Below, in pieces: positions 1-8,302 of a DNA stretch of 64,000 nucleotides (positions within the stretch are counted from its first letter, which is position 1; the number at the start of each line of letters is the position of its first letter). The notes beneath the pieces were generated by a model. The model did not search any database. It saw nothing but the letters and a program-made list of their open reading frames with translations, and had not been told where the DNA came from. A program made the position numbers and the translations under genes. Origin of the DNA: BOG-908 sp963850605 (GTDB lineage: Bacteria > Pseudomonadota > Alphaproteobacteria > Acetobacterales > Acetobacteraceae); NCBI GenBank assembly GCA_963850605.1, contig CAWKLX010000007.1, forward strand, positions 62,001 through 126,000, read 5' to 3'.

Positions 1-255
1 GACGTGCTTGCCGCGGTGTTCAATGCCGCTGCCGAGGATGATCTGACGCGGGCCTTGGCGCGCACTGGGGCGATCGCCTCGTTTCTCGCGGGTGAGGACG
101 GGTCGAACCTGCTGGCCGCTTACAAGCGTGCGGCGAATATCTTGCGCATCGAGGACCGGCGCGACGGGCCGCATGACGGGGCTGTGGATGACAGTCTGCT
201 GACCGCCGAGGAAGAGGTAGTACTCTACCGCGCTCTTGTGGGGCAACGGCGGTGA
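1..255 (+). CDS. glyS: Glycyl-tRNA synthetase beta subunit, C-terminal part (5' end outside window)
   Basis: GlyS is the beta subunit of the alpha2beta2 glycyl-tRNA synthetase, which charges tRNA-Gly in the cytoplasm. The window enters the gene inside its C-terminal anticodon-binding-like domain. The stretch ANLLAAYKRAANILRIED-like (here SNLLAAYKRAANILRIED, residues about 38-55 of the visible part) is a hallmark of GlyS. The frame meets TGA at 253-255 before the conserved end of the protein. That missing end is encoded directly downstream in another frame (252-455). The switch falls in a run of four G at 240-243, where five would restore a single frame. This could be a sequencing error in a homopolymer, a true mutation or a programmed frameshift; the sequence alone does not decide. 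Confidence 0.85.
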   Translation, partial: DVLAAVFNAAAEDDLTRALARTGAIASFLAGEDGSNLLAAYKRAANILRIEDRRDGPHDGAVDDSLLTAEEEVVLYRALVGQRR

Positions 256-455
256 CACACCTTCTACACGCCGAGCAATTTGAGAGCGCAATGACCGCCC
301 TGGCCGGTTGGCGGCGTCCGCTGGACGCATTTTTCGACCGTGTCACGGTCAATGCCGAAGATGGCGCGGTACGCCGAAACCGGCTGCGTCTGCTGAACAC
401 GCTGCGCGCATCGCTCTCGCAAGTCGCGGATTTCTCAACGATCGAGTCGCCATAA
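252..455 (+). CDS. glyS: glyS C-terminal end in a shifted frame
   Basis: This segment continues GlyS. The stretch FESAMTALAGWRRPLDAFFD followed by RVTVNAEDGAVRRNRLRLL and ending VADFSTIESP matches the closing helices of the GlyS family, where a DAFFD..V.VNA.D pattern precedes the C-terminal VADFS. It is one frame back from the upstream part and overlaps its stop as GTGA (252-255). It could be read only by a -1 slip in the G run at 240-243, or by separate initiation at GTG 252. A 67-residue tail is too short to be an independent enzyme, so it should be read as part of glyS. Confidence 0.8.
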   Translation: MTHLLHAEQFESAMTALAGWRRPLDAFFDRVTVNAEDGAVRRNRLRLLNTLRASLSQVADFSTIESP

Positions 456-462
456 ACGGTTT

Positions 463-514
463 CCAAAGGCCGACTGGCCTTTGGCCGGTCCAGGGCAGAG
501 CCCTGGCCTTTCTT
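463..514 (+). terminator. Two tandem hairpins after glyS; the second is the probable terminator
   Basis: The first hairpin has a perfect 9-bp stem (CCAAAGGCC at 463-471, GGCCTTTGG at 476-484, loop GACT). The second has a 7-bp stem (CCAGGGC at 490-496, GCCCTGG at 500-506, loop AGA) followed by a pyrimidine-rich CCTTTCTTCC. The second resembles an intrinsic terminator for glyS. From memory, CCAGGGC-AGA-GCCCTGG hairpins are frequent in Acetobacteraceae intergenic DNA, so it may also be a dispersed repeat. Confidence 0.55.
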
Positions 515-530
515 CCTTCGGAGCAGTGCA

Positions 531-3200
531 ATGTCCAAATGGGTCTATAGTTTCGGCGCCGGCCACAATGAGGGCCGTGCCGACATGCGCAACCTGCTCG
601 GCGGCAAGGGTGCCAATCTTGCCGAAATGGCCAGCATCGGCCTGCCCGTGCCACCGGGCTTCACCATCACCACCGAGCTGTGCACCGAGTTCTACAAGAG
701 CAACCGCCAATACCCGGCCGATCTCGAGGCGCAGGTGACCGAGGCGCTGGCGCGTGTGGAAGAAGCGGTGGGCCGGCGGTTCGGCGATGCGCAGGCGCCG
801 TTGCTGGTCAGCGTGCGGTCCGGCGCCCGCGTGTCGATGCCCGGGATGATGGACACCGTGCTCAACCTCGGCCTGAACGATGAGACGGTTCAGGGCCTGG
901 CTTCTACATCCGGCGATGCGCGTTTCGCCTGGGACAGTTTTCGGCGATTCATCCAGATGTTTGGCAGTGTGGTGCTGGGTGTTGACCACCACCGGTTCGA
1001 AGAGGTGATCGACGGCATCAAGCTGGATGCAAACGTGACGGAGGATACCGCGCTGTCGCCGGACGCGTGGCAGCGCTGCGTGGAGGAATACAAGGATCTG
1101 GTGCTGCAGCAGACGGGGCATCCGTTCCCGATGGCGCCGAAGGACCAGCTCTGGGCCGCCATCGGCGCTGTATTCGGAAGTTGGATGAATCCCAGAGCCA
1201 ACACCTATCGGCGATTGCACGACATTCCTGCCGATTGGGGCACTGCTGTCAACGTGCAGGCCATGGTGTTTGGCAACATGGGCGAGGATTGCGCGACCGG
1301 GGTGTGCTTCACACGCGACCCGTCCACTGGCGAAAACACGTTCTACGGCGAATTCTTGGTCAATGCGCAGGGCGAGGACGTGGTGGCCGGCATTCGCACG
1401 CCGCAGCCGCTCTCGCGTGCGGCGGCAAAGCACGGCGAGATCTCCATGGAGGACGCGCTGCCCGGTGCTTACGCCGATTTGTGCCGTGTGCGCGAAACGC
1501 TCGAGCGCCACTACCACGACATGCAGGATATCGAGTTCACCGTGCAGCAGAACAAGCTGTACATGCTGCAGACCCGCACCGGCAAGCGCACGGCCGCGGC
1601 CAGCCTGCGCATCGCTGTCGAGATGGCGGAGGCAGACCTGATCACGCGGCAGGAGGCGGTGATGCGGGTGAACGCGCAGGCACTCGACCAATTGCTGCAC
1701 CCCACGCTCGATCCGAAGGCGCCGCGCATGCCGTTCAGTCGCGGTCTGCCCGCCAGTCCGGGTGCGGCATCGGGTGCCGTCGTGTTCAGCGCGGATGATG
1801 CCGAGATGCGGGCCGCCAAGGGCGAGGCGGTCATTCTCGTGCGCATCGAGACGAGTCCGGAAGACATTCATGGCATGCATGCGGCACGCGGTATTCTCAC
1901 CACCCGCGGCGGCATGACGAGCCACGCTGCTGTGGTTGCACGCGGCATGGGACGCGCGTGCGTGGCGGGTGCGGGCGGCGTCAGCGTCGACTATGGGGCG
2001 CGCACCTTGTCGGCGGGCGGGCGCGTGATTCGCGGTGGCGAGACGATCACCATCGATGGCGCCACCGGCGAGATCTTTGTCGGCCAGGTCGCCACGGTGG
2101 AACCGACGCTGTCTGGTGATTTCACGACGCTGATGGAGTGGGCGGACCAGTCGCGGCGCCTGAAGATACGCGCCAACGCAGAGACGCCCCTGGATGCCGA
2201 AACGGCGCGCCGCTTTGGCGCGGAGGGGATCGGTCTGTGCCGCACCGAACACATGTTTTTTGCGCCCGAGCGGATCGGCGCCGTGCGACAGATGATTATG
2301 GCGCACGACGAGGCTGGCCGCCGCGTGGCGCTGGAAAAGCTGCTGCCGTTCCAGCGCCAGGATTTCGTGGAGCTGTTCCGCATCATGGCCGGCCTGCCCG
2401 TCACGATCCGCCTGCTCGACCCGCCGTTGCACGAGTTTCTGCCGCATGGCGACCAGGAGATCGCCGATGTTGCACAGGCGCTGGGCCAGGACGTTGAACA
2501 GATGCGCCGCCGCGCGGCGGAACTGGCGGAGGCCAACCCCATGCTTGGCCATCGCGGCTGCCGGCTGGGCATTTCGTATCCCGAGATCTACGAGATGCAA
2601 GCGCGCGCAATCTTCGAGGCCGCGTTGCACATTGCGGAGGAAACCGGACAGCCGGTGGTGCCGGAGATCATGATTCCGCTGGTCGGTACACGTCGCGAGT
2701 TGGAGATCACGCGGGCGCAGGTGGAGCGTGTGGCCAAGGAGGTACTGGAACGCGCCGGCAAGCACATCGAGTATCTGGTCGGCACGATGATCGAATTGCC
2801 GCGGGCGGCGTTGACAGCGGACAAGATCGCCGAGGTCGCCGATTTCTTCAGTTTCGGCACCAACGATCTGACGCAGACGACGTTTGGCCTGTCACGCGAT
2901 GACGCGGGCAAATTCCTGCCGCATTACGTCGAAGCCGGAATATTGCCGAAGGATCCGTTCGTTTCTCTGGATATCGAGGGTGTCGGCGCGCTGGTGCGCA
3001 TCGCGGTCGAACGTGGTCGCGCGACCAAGCCGACGATCAAACTTGGCATTTGCGGAGAGCATGGCGGCGATCCGGCCAGCATCGCGTTTTGCGAAGAGGT
3101 GGGTTTGGATTATGTCAGTTGCTCGCCCTATCGTGTGCCGGTGGCACGTCTAGCGGCCGCACAGGCAGCGTTGGGTGCGGCGGCGGACAGGACGGCATAG
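531..3200 (+). CDS. ppdK: Pyruvate, phosphate dikinase
   Basis: It interconverts pyruvate + ATP + Pi and phosphoenolpyruvate + AMP + PPi, and links glycolysis or gluconeogenesis to PEP pools. The 889-residue length is normal for the family. The order is: N-terminal ATP-grasp domain starting with KWVYSFGAG and LGGKGANLAEM; a central swivelling phosphohistidine domain with GGMTSHAAVVARGMG, in which His465 is the phospho-carrier; and a C-terminal PEP/pyruvate TIM barrel with GICGEHGGDP containing the catalytic Cys841. The ATG at 531 gives the conserved N-terminus. It follows glyS after tandem hairpins and is probably transcribed alone. The glyS-ppdK order is common in alphaproteobacteria. Confidence 0.97.
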   Translation: MSKWVYSFGAGHNEGRADMRNLLGGKGANLAEMASIGLPVPPGFTITTELCTEFYKSNRQYPADLEAQVTEALARVEEAVGRRFGDAQAPLLVSVRSGARVSMPGMMDTVLNLGLNDETVQGLASTSGDARFAWDSFRRFIQMFGSVVLGVDHHRFEEVIDGIKLDANVTEDTALSPDAWQRCVEEYKDLVLQQTGHPFPMAPKDQLWAAIGAVFGSWMNPRANTYRRLHDIPADWGTAVNVQAMVFGNMGEDCATGVCFTRDPSTGENTFYGEFLVNAQGEDVVAGIRTPQPLSRAAAKHGEISMEDALPGAYADLCRVRETLERHYHDMQDIEFTVQQNKLYMLQTRTGKRTAAASLRIAVEMAEADLITRQEAVMRVNAQALDQLLHPTLDPKAPRMPFSRGLPASPGAASGAVVFSADDAEMRAAKGEAVILVRIETSPEDIHGMHAARGILTTRGGMTSHAAVVARGMGRACVAGAGGVSVDYGARTLSAGGRVIRGGETITIDGATGEIFVGQVATVEPTLSGDFTTLMEWADQSRRLKIRANAETPLDAETARRFGAEGIGLCRTEHMFFAPERIGAVRQMIMAHDEAGRRVALEKLLPFQRQDFVELFRIMAGLPVTIRLLDPPLHEFLPHGDQEIADVAQALGQDVEQMRRRAAELAEANPMLGHRGCRLGISYPEIYEMQARAIFEAALHIAEETGQPVVPEIMIPLVGTRRELEITRAQVERVAKEVLERAGKHIEYLVGTMIELPRAALTADKIAEVADFFSFGTNDLTQTTFGLSRDDAGKFLPHYVEAGILPKDPFVSLDIEGVGALVRIAVERGRATKPTIKLGICGEHGGDPASIAFCEEVGLDYVSCSPYRVPVARLAAAQAALGAAADRTA

Positions 3201-3247
3201 CTGTGCAACGCGGTTGCAGGCCTTTTGTTGTGATCGGCCTATCCCGG

Positions 3248-3263
3248 CCACCCACGCGGGTGG
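3248..3263 (+). terminator. Weak hairpin downstream of ppdK
   Basis: A 6-bp GC stem (CCACCC at 3248-3253, GGGTGG at 3258-3263, loop ACGC) lies 48 bases after the ppdK stop. No T-tract follows, so a terminator role is only a suggestion. Confidence 0.3.
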
Positions 3264-3288
3264 GCCGCGGAGATATCCACGTCTGATA

Positions 3289-3513
3289 TCAACCCGCCTG
3301 AAATCTGACACACGCCCACGCGCATGAGCCGATTGACGGTATGCGCGCGGGGTCGGCAACGAGCCATTTCCAGGTAGTCTTGCACGCTTCGACAATCGCG
3401 TCATGGCCGTCCCACACCGGAGCACAGGGTTTGTTCTGGCGCAGGATTTGTGGCGCGATCGTCCGGCTCCGCAGCTTTTGAATGCCGTTTTTGGCGATTG
3501 GGGCGGGCCCCAC
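3289..3513 (-). pseudogene. IS630-family transposase C-terminal remnant
   Basis: On the minus strand, the part at about 3306-3447 reads ILRQNKPCAPVWD, then DAIVEACKTTWKWLVADPAR and IPSIGSCAWA. This matches the C-terminal end of IS630-family DDE transposases, where a LR.N..S..VF..YDAIV.AC..AWN.L..DP.RI.SI..R.WA pattern is typical. Nothing of the catalytic core, the N-terminus or the terminal repeats is visible, so this is a decayed fragment. It accounts for most of the otherwise empty 400 bases between ppdK and the MFS gene. Confidence 0.65.
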
Positions 3514-3582
3514 ATCGCGCTAGGGCGCATGACGGGCTAATGGCCCGCTGGCGGCCGGCCTAGGACGCGTTGGAGGCAAATC

Positions 3583-4743
3583 ATTTCGGATGTTGGCGTT
3601 CCGCGGTTGCGCGCAGCGGCTGCGTTCTGGCAGCGCGCGCCAGTTTGTGCGGTGTTTGCGGCGCATGGACTGGTGCTGGGCGCGTGGGTGACGCAGGTGC
3701 CGGTGCTGCGGGACCGGCTGCATCTGGGGCCGGCGTGGCTGGGGGCGGCGCTGTTCTGCATCTCGGCCGGGGCGCTTTCGACCATGCCGCTGACCAGTTT
3801 TCTCGTTCGGCGGTTCGGCATGCGGACGGTGATCCGCGGCGGCTCGCTGGCGGCGTGCGTGGCGCTGCCTGGCGCGGTGTGGGCGCCGGGCTACGGCTGG
3901 CTGTGCCTGGCCTTGCTGGGGTTCGGCGCCGGGTTCGGCACGGTGGATGTGGCGATGAACGCGGAATCCGTGCGGGTGGAGCGGGCGGCAGGCGCACATA
4001 TCCTGGGCAGTGTGCACGCGCTGTGGAGCGTCGGGTCAGCGGCGGGGTCGGTGGCCGGGGCGGCGCTGCTGGCGCTGGCCGGTCCGGGCATGGCGGCGGC
4101 GTGCCTGGCCGGGGTGGCTGGCTGTGTGACGTTGACCGCGTGCGGCTGGCTGGGCGTGGGCGAGGGTTGCGAGACGTTTCGCGCGGCCGGGGTGCGGCGG
4201 CCGTGGCGGGACAGTCGGCTGCTGATGATTGGCGGCGTGCTGTGCGCGGCTTTTGCCACCGAGGGCGCGGTGGCCGATTGGGGTGGGGTTTTCTTGCGCT
4301 CGGAGCGCGGGGTGCCGGTGGCGTATGCGGGGCTGGGATATGGCGCGTTCTCCTGCGCCATGATCGTGCTGCGCTTCGCGGGCGATGGTTTGCGCCGGCG
4401 CGCGGGCGATGCGGGCGTGCTGCTGGGCGCCTTCGCCGCGGTGCCAGGAGTGGCGCTGGTCGTGCTGACAGGGTCGCCGGTCTTGGCGGTGGCCGGCTTC
4501 GGGCTGGTAGGGCTGGGGGTGGCCAACGTGGTCCCTGCCCTGTTCGCGCTGGCCGGCGCCCGCGCGGCGAATGCGGACGCGGCGATTGGGGTGGTCAGCA
4601 CGCTGGGCTATGCGGGCGTGCTGGCCGGGCCGCCGATCTTCGGAGCGGTGGCGCAGGTGACGTCGCTGGGCTGGGCGGTGGCGATGGTCGGAGGTCTGGG
4701 CGTGCTGGTCGGCGTTGCCGGCTGGCGCTGGCGGGGAGGCTGA
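3583..4743 (+). CDS. MFS transporter (YbjJ-like)
   Basis: This is an inner-membrane transporter of the major facilitator superfamily with an unknown substrate. The roughly 380 residues form 11-12 hydrophobic segments. Features of the E. coli YbjJ-type branch include GAWVTQVPVLRDRL in the first loop, the RRFGMR loop between helices 2 and 3, GFGTVDVAMNAESV in helix 4, and a weaker second half. No ATG, GTG or TTG sits at the expected start. A strong GGAGG (3571-3575) lies 7 bases before an in-frame ATT at 3583, giving (M)SDVGVPRLRAAAAF. TTG 3607 is the first conventional in-frame start but has no good ribosome site. The upstream neighbour is a transposase remnant, and no operon partner is evident. 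Confidence 0.88.
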   Translation: MSDVGVPRLRAAAAFWQRAPVCAVFAAHGLVLGAWVTQVPVLRDRLHLGPAWLGAALFCISAGALSTMPLTSFLVRRFGMRTVIRGGSLAACVALPGAVWAPGYGWLCLALLGFGAGFGTVDVAMNAESVRVERAAGAHILGSVHALWSVGSAAGSVAGAALLALAGPGMAAACLAGVAGCVTLTACGWLGVGEGCETFRAAGVRRPWRDSRLLMIGGVLCAAFATEGAVADWGGVFLRSERGVPVAYAGLGYGAFSCAMIVLRFAGDGLRRRAGDAGVLLGAFAAVPGVALVVLTGSPVLAVAGFGLVGLGVANVVPALFALAGARAANADAAIGVVSTLGYAGVLAGPPIFGAVAQVTSLGWAVAMVGGLGVLVGVAGWRWRGG

Positions 4744-4806
4744 GGGCACACAGTTCGTCACGGCTGGTCACGGCGGGTTACGCGGGGCGGTGCTATGTGG
4801 GCGGAC

Positions 4807-6138
4807 ATGGACATCCAGGCCGTCATCGCCGCGAACCGCTTTGGATTTGGCCGCCGGCCGGATGATGGTGTGCCGCGCGACCCTCGAGCCTGGTTGCGGG
4901 CACAGTTGGCCGCCCCCGATCCCACGCCTGTGCAGGGCGTGGATACACGCGCCGCGCTGGCGGTGGTGCGGGACCGCCGGGCGGCTCAGAAGGCGGAAAA
5001 GGCGGCACAGGCCGGGCAGGCCAAGCCTGGCGCCATGGGCATGGAGATGGGCAATCCGATCGCCGATCTGGCCCGTCAGGAAACGCACGATTTTTTTGGC
5101 AATGCGCTGATTACGCCGGCGCCGTTTCGCGAGCGCCTTGTTTGGTTCTGGGCCAATCATTTTACGATCGTGGCGCGTGGAGAGGTGCCGGCGGCGTGCG
5201 CCGGGGCGTATGTGCGCGAGGCGATCCGGCCGTATGTGACCGGGCGTTTTTCGGACATGCTGCTGGCGGTCATGCGGCATCCGGCAATGCTGGCATACCT
5301 GAACCAGGTGGAGTCCGCGGGGCCGGACAGCTTGGCCGGCGTGCGTCGCCATATGGGGCTGAACGAAAATCTGGCGCGCGAAAGTCTGGAGTTGCACACC
5401 GTGTCGCCGGCGTCCGGCTACACGCAGGCGGACGTGACGAATTACGCGAAGATTTTGACGGGGTGGTCGATCGACTTGAAGGACGGGCAGGGTTTCGTGT
5501 TTCGTCCGAACCTGCACGAGCCGGGCGAGATAGAGGTGATGGGACGGAGCTGGCCGGAGGGCGAGCGTGGGGGTGTCGAGATCCTATCGTGGCTGGGCAC
5601 GCACCCGGCGACCTATCGGCATCTGGCGGAGAAGCTGGTGCGGCATTTCGTGGCCGACGAGCCGCCGCGCGATCAGGTGCGGCGTGTTGCAGCGGTATTC
5701 CAGGAAACTCGTGGCGATCTGGGTGCGGTGTCCAATGCGCTGGTCGATCTGCCTGGGGCGTGGGTGCCGGGGGCGAAACTGCGCACGCCCCAAGAATTTA
5801 CCGTGGCGTGCCTGCGGGCCGTGGGAGCGGTCCCGGATCGTGTGCCCAACCTGGCGCAGATTGCCGGCGGGTTGGGCCAGGGTGTGTTCCAGGCGCCCTT
5901 CCCCATCGGTTGGCCGGATCGGGCGGTGGATTGGTCGGGGCCGGAGGCGATGCTGGAGCGGGTGGATTTTTCCTACGGCTTGGCTGGGCGCATGGCGGCG
6001 CTGGATCCCGAGCAGGTAGGGCATGCGACCCTGGGGCCGCTGCTGCGTGCCGATACGCTGGGCCAGATACGCGCCGCCGGCTCAAGGCGCGACGGCCTCA
6101 CCCTGTTGCTAGCCTCCCCAGAATTCCAGAGGCGCTGA
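4807..6138 (+). CDS. DUF1800 family protein
   Basis: The DUF1800 family has no established biochemical role. Members are usually encoded beside a DUF1501 protein, as here. The family signature NRFGFGRRP lies near the N-terminus, followed by FFGNALITPAPFRERLVWFWANHFT and LNENLARESLELHT (the family more often has LELHTLG). Next comes GYTQADVTNYAKILTGWSI and a C-terminal LLASPEFQRR. ATG 4807 (MDIQAVIAANRFGFG) fits the family N-terminus; ATG 4795 would add only four residues. Its stop is followed one base later by the ATG of the DUF1501 gene, so the two are co-transcribed. No signal peptide is evident. Confidence 0.88.
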   Translation: MDIQAVIAANRFGFGRRPDDGVPRDPRAWLRAQLAAPDPTPVQGVDTRAALAVVRDRRAAQKAEKAAQAGQAKPGAMGMEMGNPIADLARQETHDFFGNALITPAPFRERLVWFWANHFTIVARGEVPAACAGAYVREAIRPYVTGRFSDMLLAVMRHPAMLAYLNQVESAGPDSLAGVRRHMGLNENLARESLELHTVSPASGYTQADVTNYAKILTGWSIDLKDGQGFVFRPNLHEPGEIEVMGRSWPEGERGGVEILSWLGTHPATYRHLAEKLVRHFVADEPPRDQVRRVAAVFQETRGDLGAVSNALVDLPGAWVPGAKLRTPQEFTVACLRAVGAVPDRVPNLAQIAGGLGQGVFQAPFPIGWPDRAVDWSGPEAMLERVDFSYGLAGRMAALDPEQVGHATLGPLLRADTLGQIRAAGSRRDGLTLLLASPEFQRR

Positions 6139-6139
6139 A

Positions 6140-7369
6140 ATGAACAAGAGTTTTTTGCTACTTTCTTCCAAGAAAGAAGGTTCTTCTTCCCTGACTGTGA
6201 CACGCCGGCAGGCGCTGCTCGGCCTGTCCGCCGCGTTCACGCTAGGCCGCACGTCCATGGCGTTGGCGGCACCGGCGACGGAGCAGCGGCTGGTGGTGGT
6301 GCTGCTGCGGGGCGCGCTGGATGGGCTGTCGGCCGTGCAGCCGTATGGCGATCCGGCGTTTGCCGATGTGCGCGGGACGCTGGCGTTGCCGGCGCCTGGG
6401 CAGGCGGGGGGCGTGCTCGATTTGGGTGGTTTTTACGGGCTGCATCCGGCGCTGGCGAACGTGCACGCGATGTATGTGTCCGGCGACGCGCTGCTGCTGC
6501 ATGCGGTGGCCGGGCATTACCGCAGCCGCAGCCATTTCGAGGCGCAGGACTGTCTGGAGAGCGGGGCGGACCAGCGGCTGAACAGCGGGTGGCTGAACCG
6601 GGCGGTATCGCTGATGCCGGCGGCGCCTGGGCGCGACCTGGCGTTATCGGTGGGATTGTCCGCGCCGCTGCTGCTGCGCGGTGCGGCCACGGTCGAGGCC
6701 TGGGCGCCTGATCACTTTTCCCAGCCGACGGCGGATCTCTATCAGCGGCTGCTGACCATCAGCGCGCCTGACCCAGTCATCGGGCCGGCAATCGCGGAGG
6801 GGCTGAAGCAGCGCGGGTTCGCCGCCTCCGCGTTGGCGGGTCAGGCGGCGGACCCGAAGCACGATCGCAGTTTCGAGATGCTGGCGGGGAGTGCGGGGCG
6901 GCTGCTGGCGCAGGCGAATGGGCCGCGTGTGGCGGTGCTGGAGATCGGTGGGTGGGATACCCATGCCGGGCAGGTAAAGCGTTTGGACGTGGCGCTGGGG
7001 CAGCTCGATGCCGGGTTGGGGGCATTGCGCGCGTCGCTGGGCGATGCCTGGCGGCGGACGGTTGTGCTGGCTGTCACGGAGTTCGGGCGGACGGCGCATG
7101 TGAACGGGACGGGTGGAACCGACCATGGCACGGCGGGCGTGGCTTTTGTGCTCGGCGGGGCGGTGGCAGGTGGGCGGGTCCGGGCGGACTGGCCGGGATT
7201 GACGAGCGGGCGGTTGTTCGAGGCACGTGACCTGGCGCCGACCACCGATCTGCGATCGGTGATCAAGGGGGTGTTGGCGGACCACATGCGGCTTCCGGCC
7301 GCTGGGCTGGCGCGCGTTTTGCCGGGGAGCGAGGGCGCGCAGCCAGTGCGTGGGCTGGTTCGCGCCTGA
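6140..7369 (+). CDS. DUF1501 family protein with Tat-like signal
   Basis: It belongs to the DUF1501 family (sulfatase-related fold, function unknown). A twin-arginine-type leader, VTRRQALLGLSAAFTLGRT followed by AAPA, predicts export through Tat. Family motifs are LRGALDGLSAVQPYGD, HYRSRSHFEAQDCLESG, LEIGGWDTHAGQ, VTEFGRTAHVNGTGGTDHG and RVRADWPGL. The first 19 codons from ATG 6140 coincide with a dispersed hairpin repeat of this genome (6146-6190). The native start may therefore be GTG 6197 (VTRRQ), with the upstream reading frame open only by chance. It is paired with the DUF1800 gene, one base downstream of it. Confidence 0.88.
   Translation: MNKSFLLLSSKKEGSSSLTVTRRQALLGLSAAFTLGRTSMALAAPATEQRLVVVLLRGALDGLSAVQPYGDPAFADVRGTLALPAPGQAGGVLDLGGFYGLHPALANVHAMYVSGDALLLHAVAGHYRSRSHFEAQDCLESGADQRLNSGWLNRAVSLMPAAPGRDLALSVGLSAPLLLRGAATVEAWAPDHFSQPTADLYQRLLTISAPDPVIGPAIAEGLKQRGFAASALAGQAADPKHDRSFEMLAGSAGRLLAQANGPRVAVLEIGGWDTHAGQVKRLDVALGQLDAGLGALRASLGDAWRRTVVLAVTEFGRTAHVNGTGGTDHGTAGVAFVLGGAVAGGRVRADWPGLTSGRLFEARDLAPTTDLRSVIKGVLADHMRLPAAGLARVLPGSEGAQPVRGLVRA
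6146..6190 (+). repeat. Dispersed hairpin repeat, copy 1 (inside the apparent DUF1501 N-terminus)
   Basis: It starts AGAGTTTTTTG and then has a stem CTTTCTT (6161-6167) / AAGAAAG (6170-6176), extended by two more pairs across an A-A mismatch, and ends TTCTTCTTCC. It shares its layout with copies at 36265, 48311 and 57317. The other copies lie between genes; this one overlaps the 5' end of a reading frame. Confidence 0.7.
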
Positions 7370-7421
7370 CTTTTCTTCGATCGTCGGGCACTCTCCGCCG
7401 TCGAACTCGGGGGATGTGCGG

Positions 7422-8081
7422 ATGGCGATGAGTGTGCGGGGTTTGATCGGCGGCCATGCGCGGCTGTTCGCCTGCATCGCGATCGGCGCAGCCAGCCTTG
7501 TGCTGCTGCCGCGGCATTGGCCCGACCTGGCGCGGGGCCTGGGTGCCTGGGATATCGGGTCTGGCGCCTATCTGCTGATGATGGCGTGGCTTGCTTACAC
7601 GGCCGGCCCAGCCAGCATGGTCGCGCGGGCGGAGGCGCAGGAGGATGGCGAGTGGACGCTGTTCTTCTTCGTGCTGGCCGGCGCGACGATCAGCTTTGTG
7701 GCTATCCTCGGCGAATTCGGCAGCATGAAAGATGCAGCGGCCTCGGTGAAGGCTCAGAAGATCGAGTTGGTGGCCACGACCCTTGTGCTGTCCTGGCTGC
7801 TGACCCAGGCGGTGTTCGCGCTGCGCTATGCGCATGAATATTACGCGCGCACGGACGGTGAGACGCTGGATCGAGGGCTGGAATTCCCGAGCGAGACCTG
7901 CCCGGATTACTGGGACTTCCTGTATTTTTCGATTGTTCTGGGAATGACGTTCCAGGTGTCGGACGTGCAGATCACCGCGCGAAAGCTGCGGCGGCTGGCG
8001 ACGTTGCATGGGCTGCTTGGGTTCATGTTCAACACCGTGATCATCGCGCTGACGGTGAACCTGGCGTCCGGGGTGCTGTAG
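7422..8081 (+). CDS. DUF1345 family integral membrane protein
   Basis: This is a roughly 219-residue inner-membrane protein with about five hydrophobic segments. The C-terminal part, DFLYFSIVLGMTFQVSDVQI followed by RRLATLHGLLGFMFNTVII and ALTVNL, is the signature of the DUF1345 family, whose function is unknown. ATG 7422 (MAMSVRGLIGG) is preferred over upstream in-frame options because the family N-terminus starts near the first helix, and an earlier start would overlap the DUF1501 gene. It follows that gene by about 50 bases. Confidence 0.85.
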   Translation: MAMSVRGLIGGHARLFACIAIGAASLVLLPRHWPDLARGLGAWDIGSGAYLLMMAWLAYTAGPASMVARAEAQEDGEWTLFFFVLAGATISFVAILGEFGSMKDAAASVKAQKIELVATTLVLSWLLTQAVFALRYAHEYYARTDGETLDRGLEFPSETCPDYWDFLYFSIVLGMTFQVSDVQITARKLRRLATLHGLLGFMFNTVIIALTVNLASGVL

Positions 8082-8139
8082 CTGGCGCGCGTGCATTTGG
8101 CTTGACGCGGATGGCCGGGCCGCGTCCTATCGATCCATT

Positions 8140-8248
8140 CCGAGGGGAGCCCTGCCAAGGGGCTGAGAGTCCACTATGCCGCCATGGATGCGGCAGCGTG
8201 GTGACCCTGCACAAAAACCTGATCCGGGTCATGCCGGCGTAGGGACGG
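8140..8248 (+). promoter_or_regulatory. TPP riboswitch (THI element)
   Basis: The conserved thiamine-pyrophosphate aptamer is present: GGGGAGCCC near 8143, GGGGCTGAGAG at 8159-8169, GTGACCCTGC near 8200, then CCTGATCCGGGTCATGCC and GGCGTAGGGA ending near 8246. It lies about 55 bases before the thiC start, the usual arrangement. In bacteria this aptamer lowers expression of thiamine genes when TPP is abundant. The GC-rich DNA between aptamer and start suggests control by masking the ribosome site, though a terminator was not excluded. Confidence 0.93.
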
Positions 8249-8302
8249 GAGCCTGTTTTGGACGCCCCCTTTCCGTGCCGGCCGTGCCCCAGAGGAGCGG
8301 CC

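Noticed and set aside
435..2765. Very long open frame (776 codons) on the minus strand opposite ppdK
   Set aside because: It is the mirror of a high-GC coding gene; the sense strand encodes a full-length, motif-complete PpdK, and the antisense protein is His/Arg-rich without any family features.
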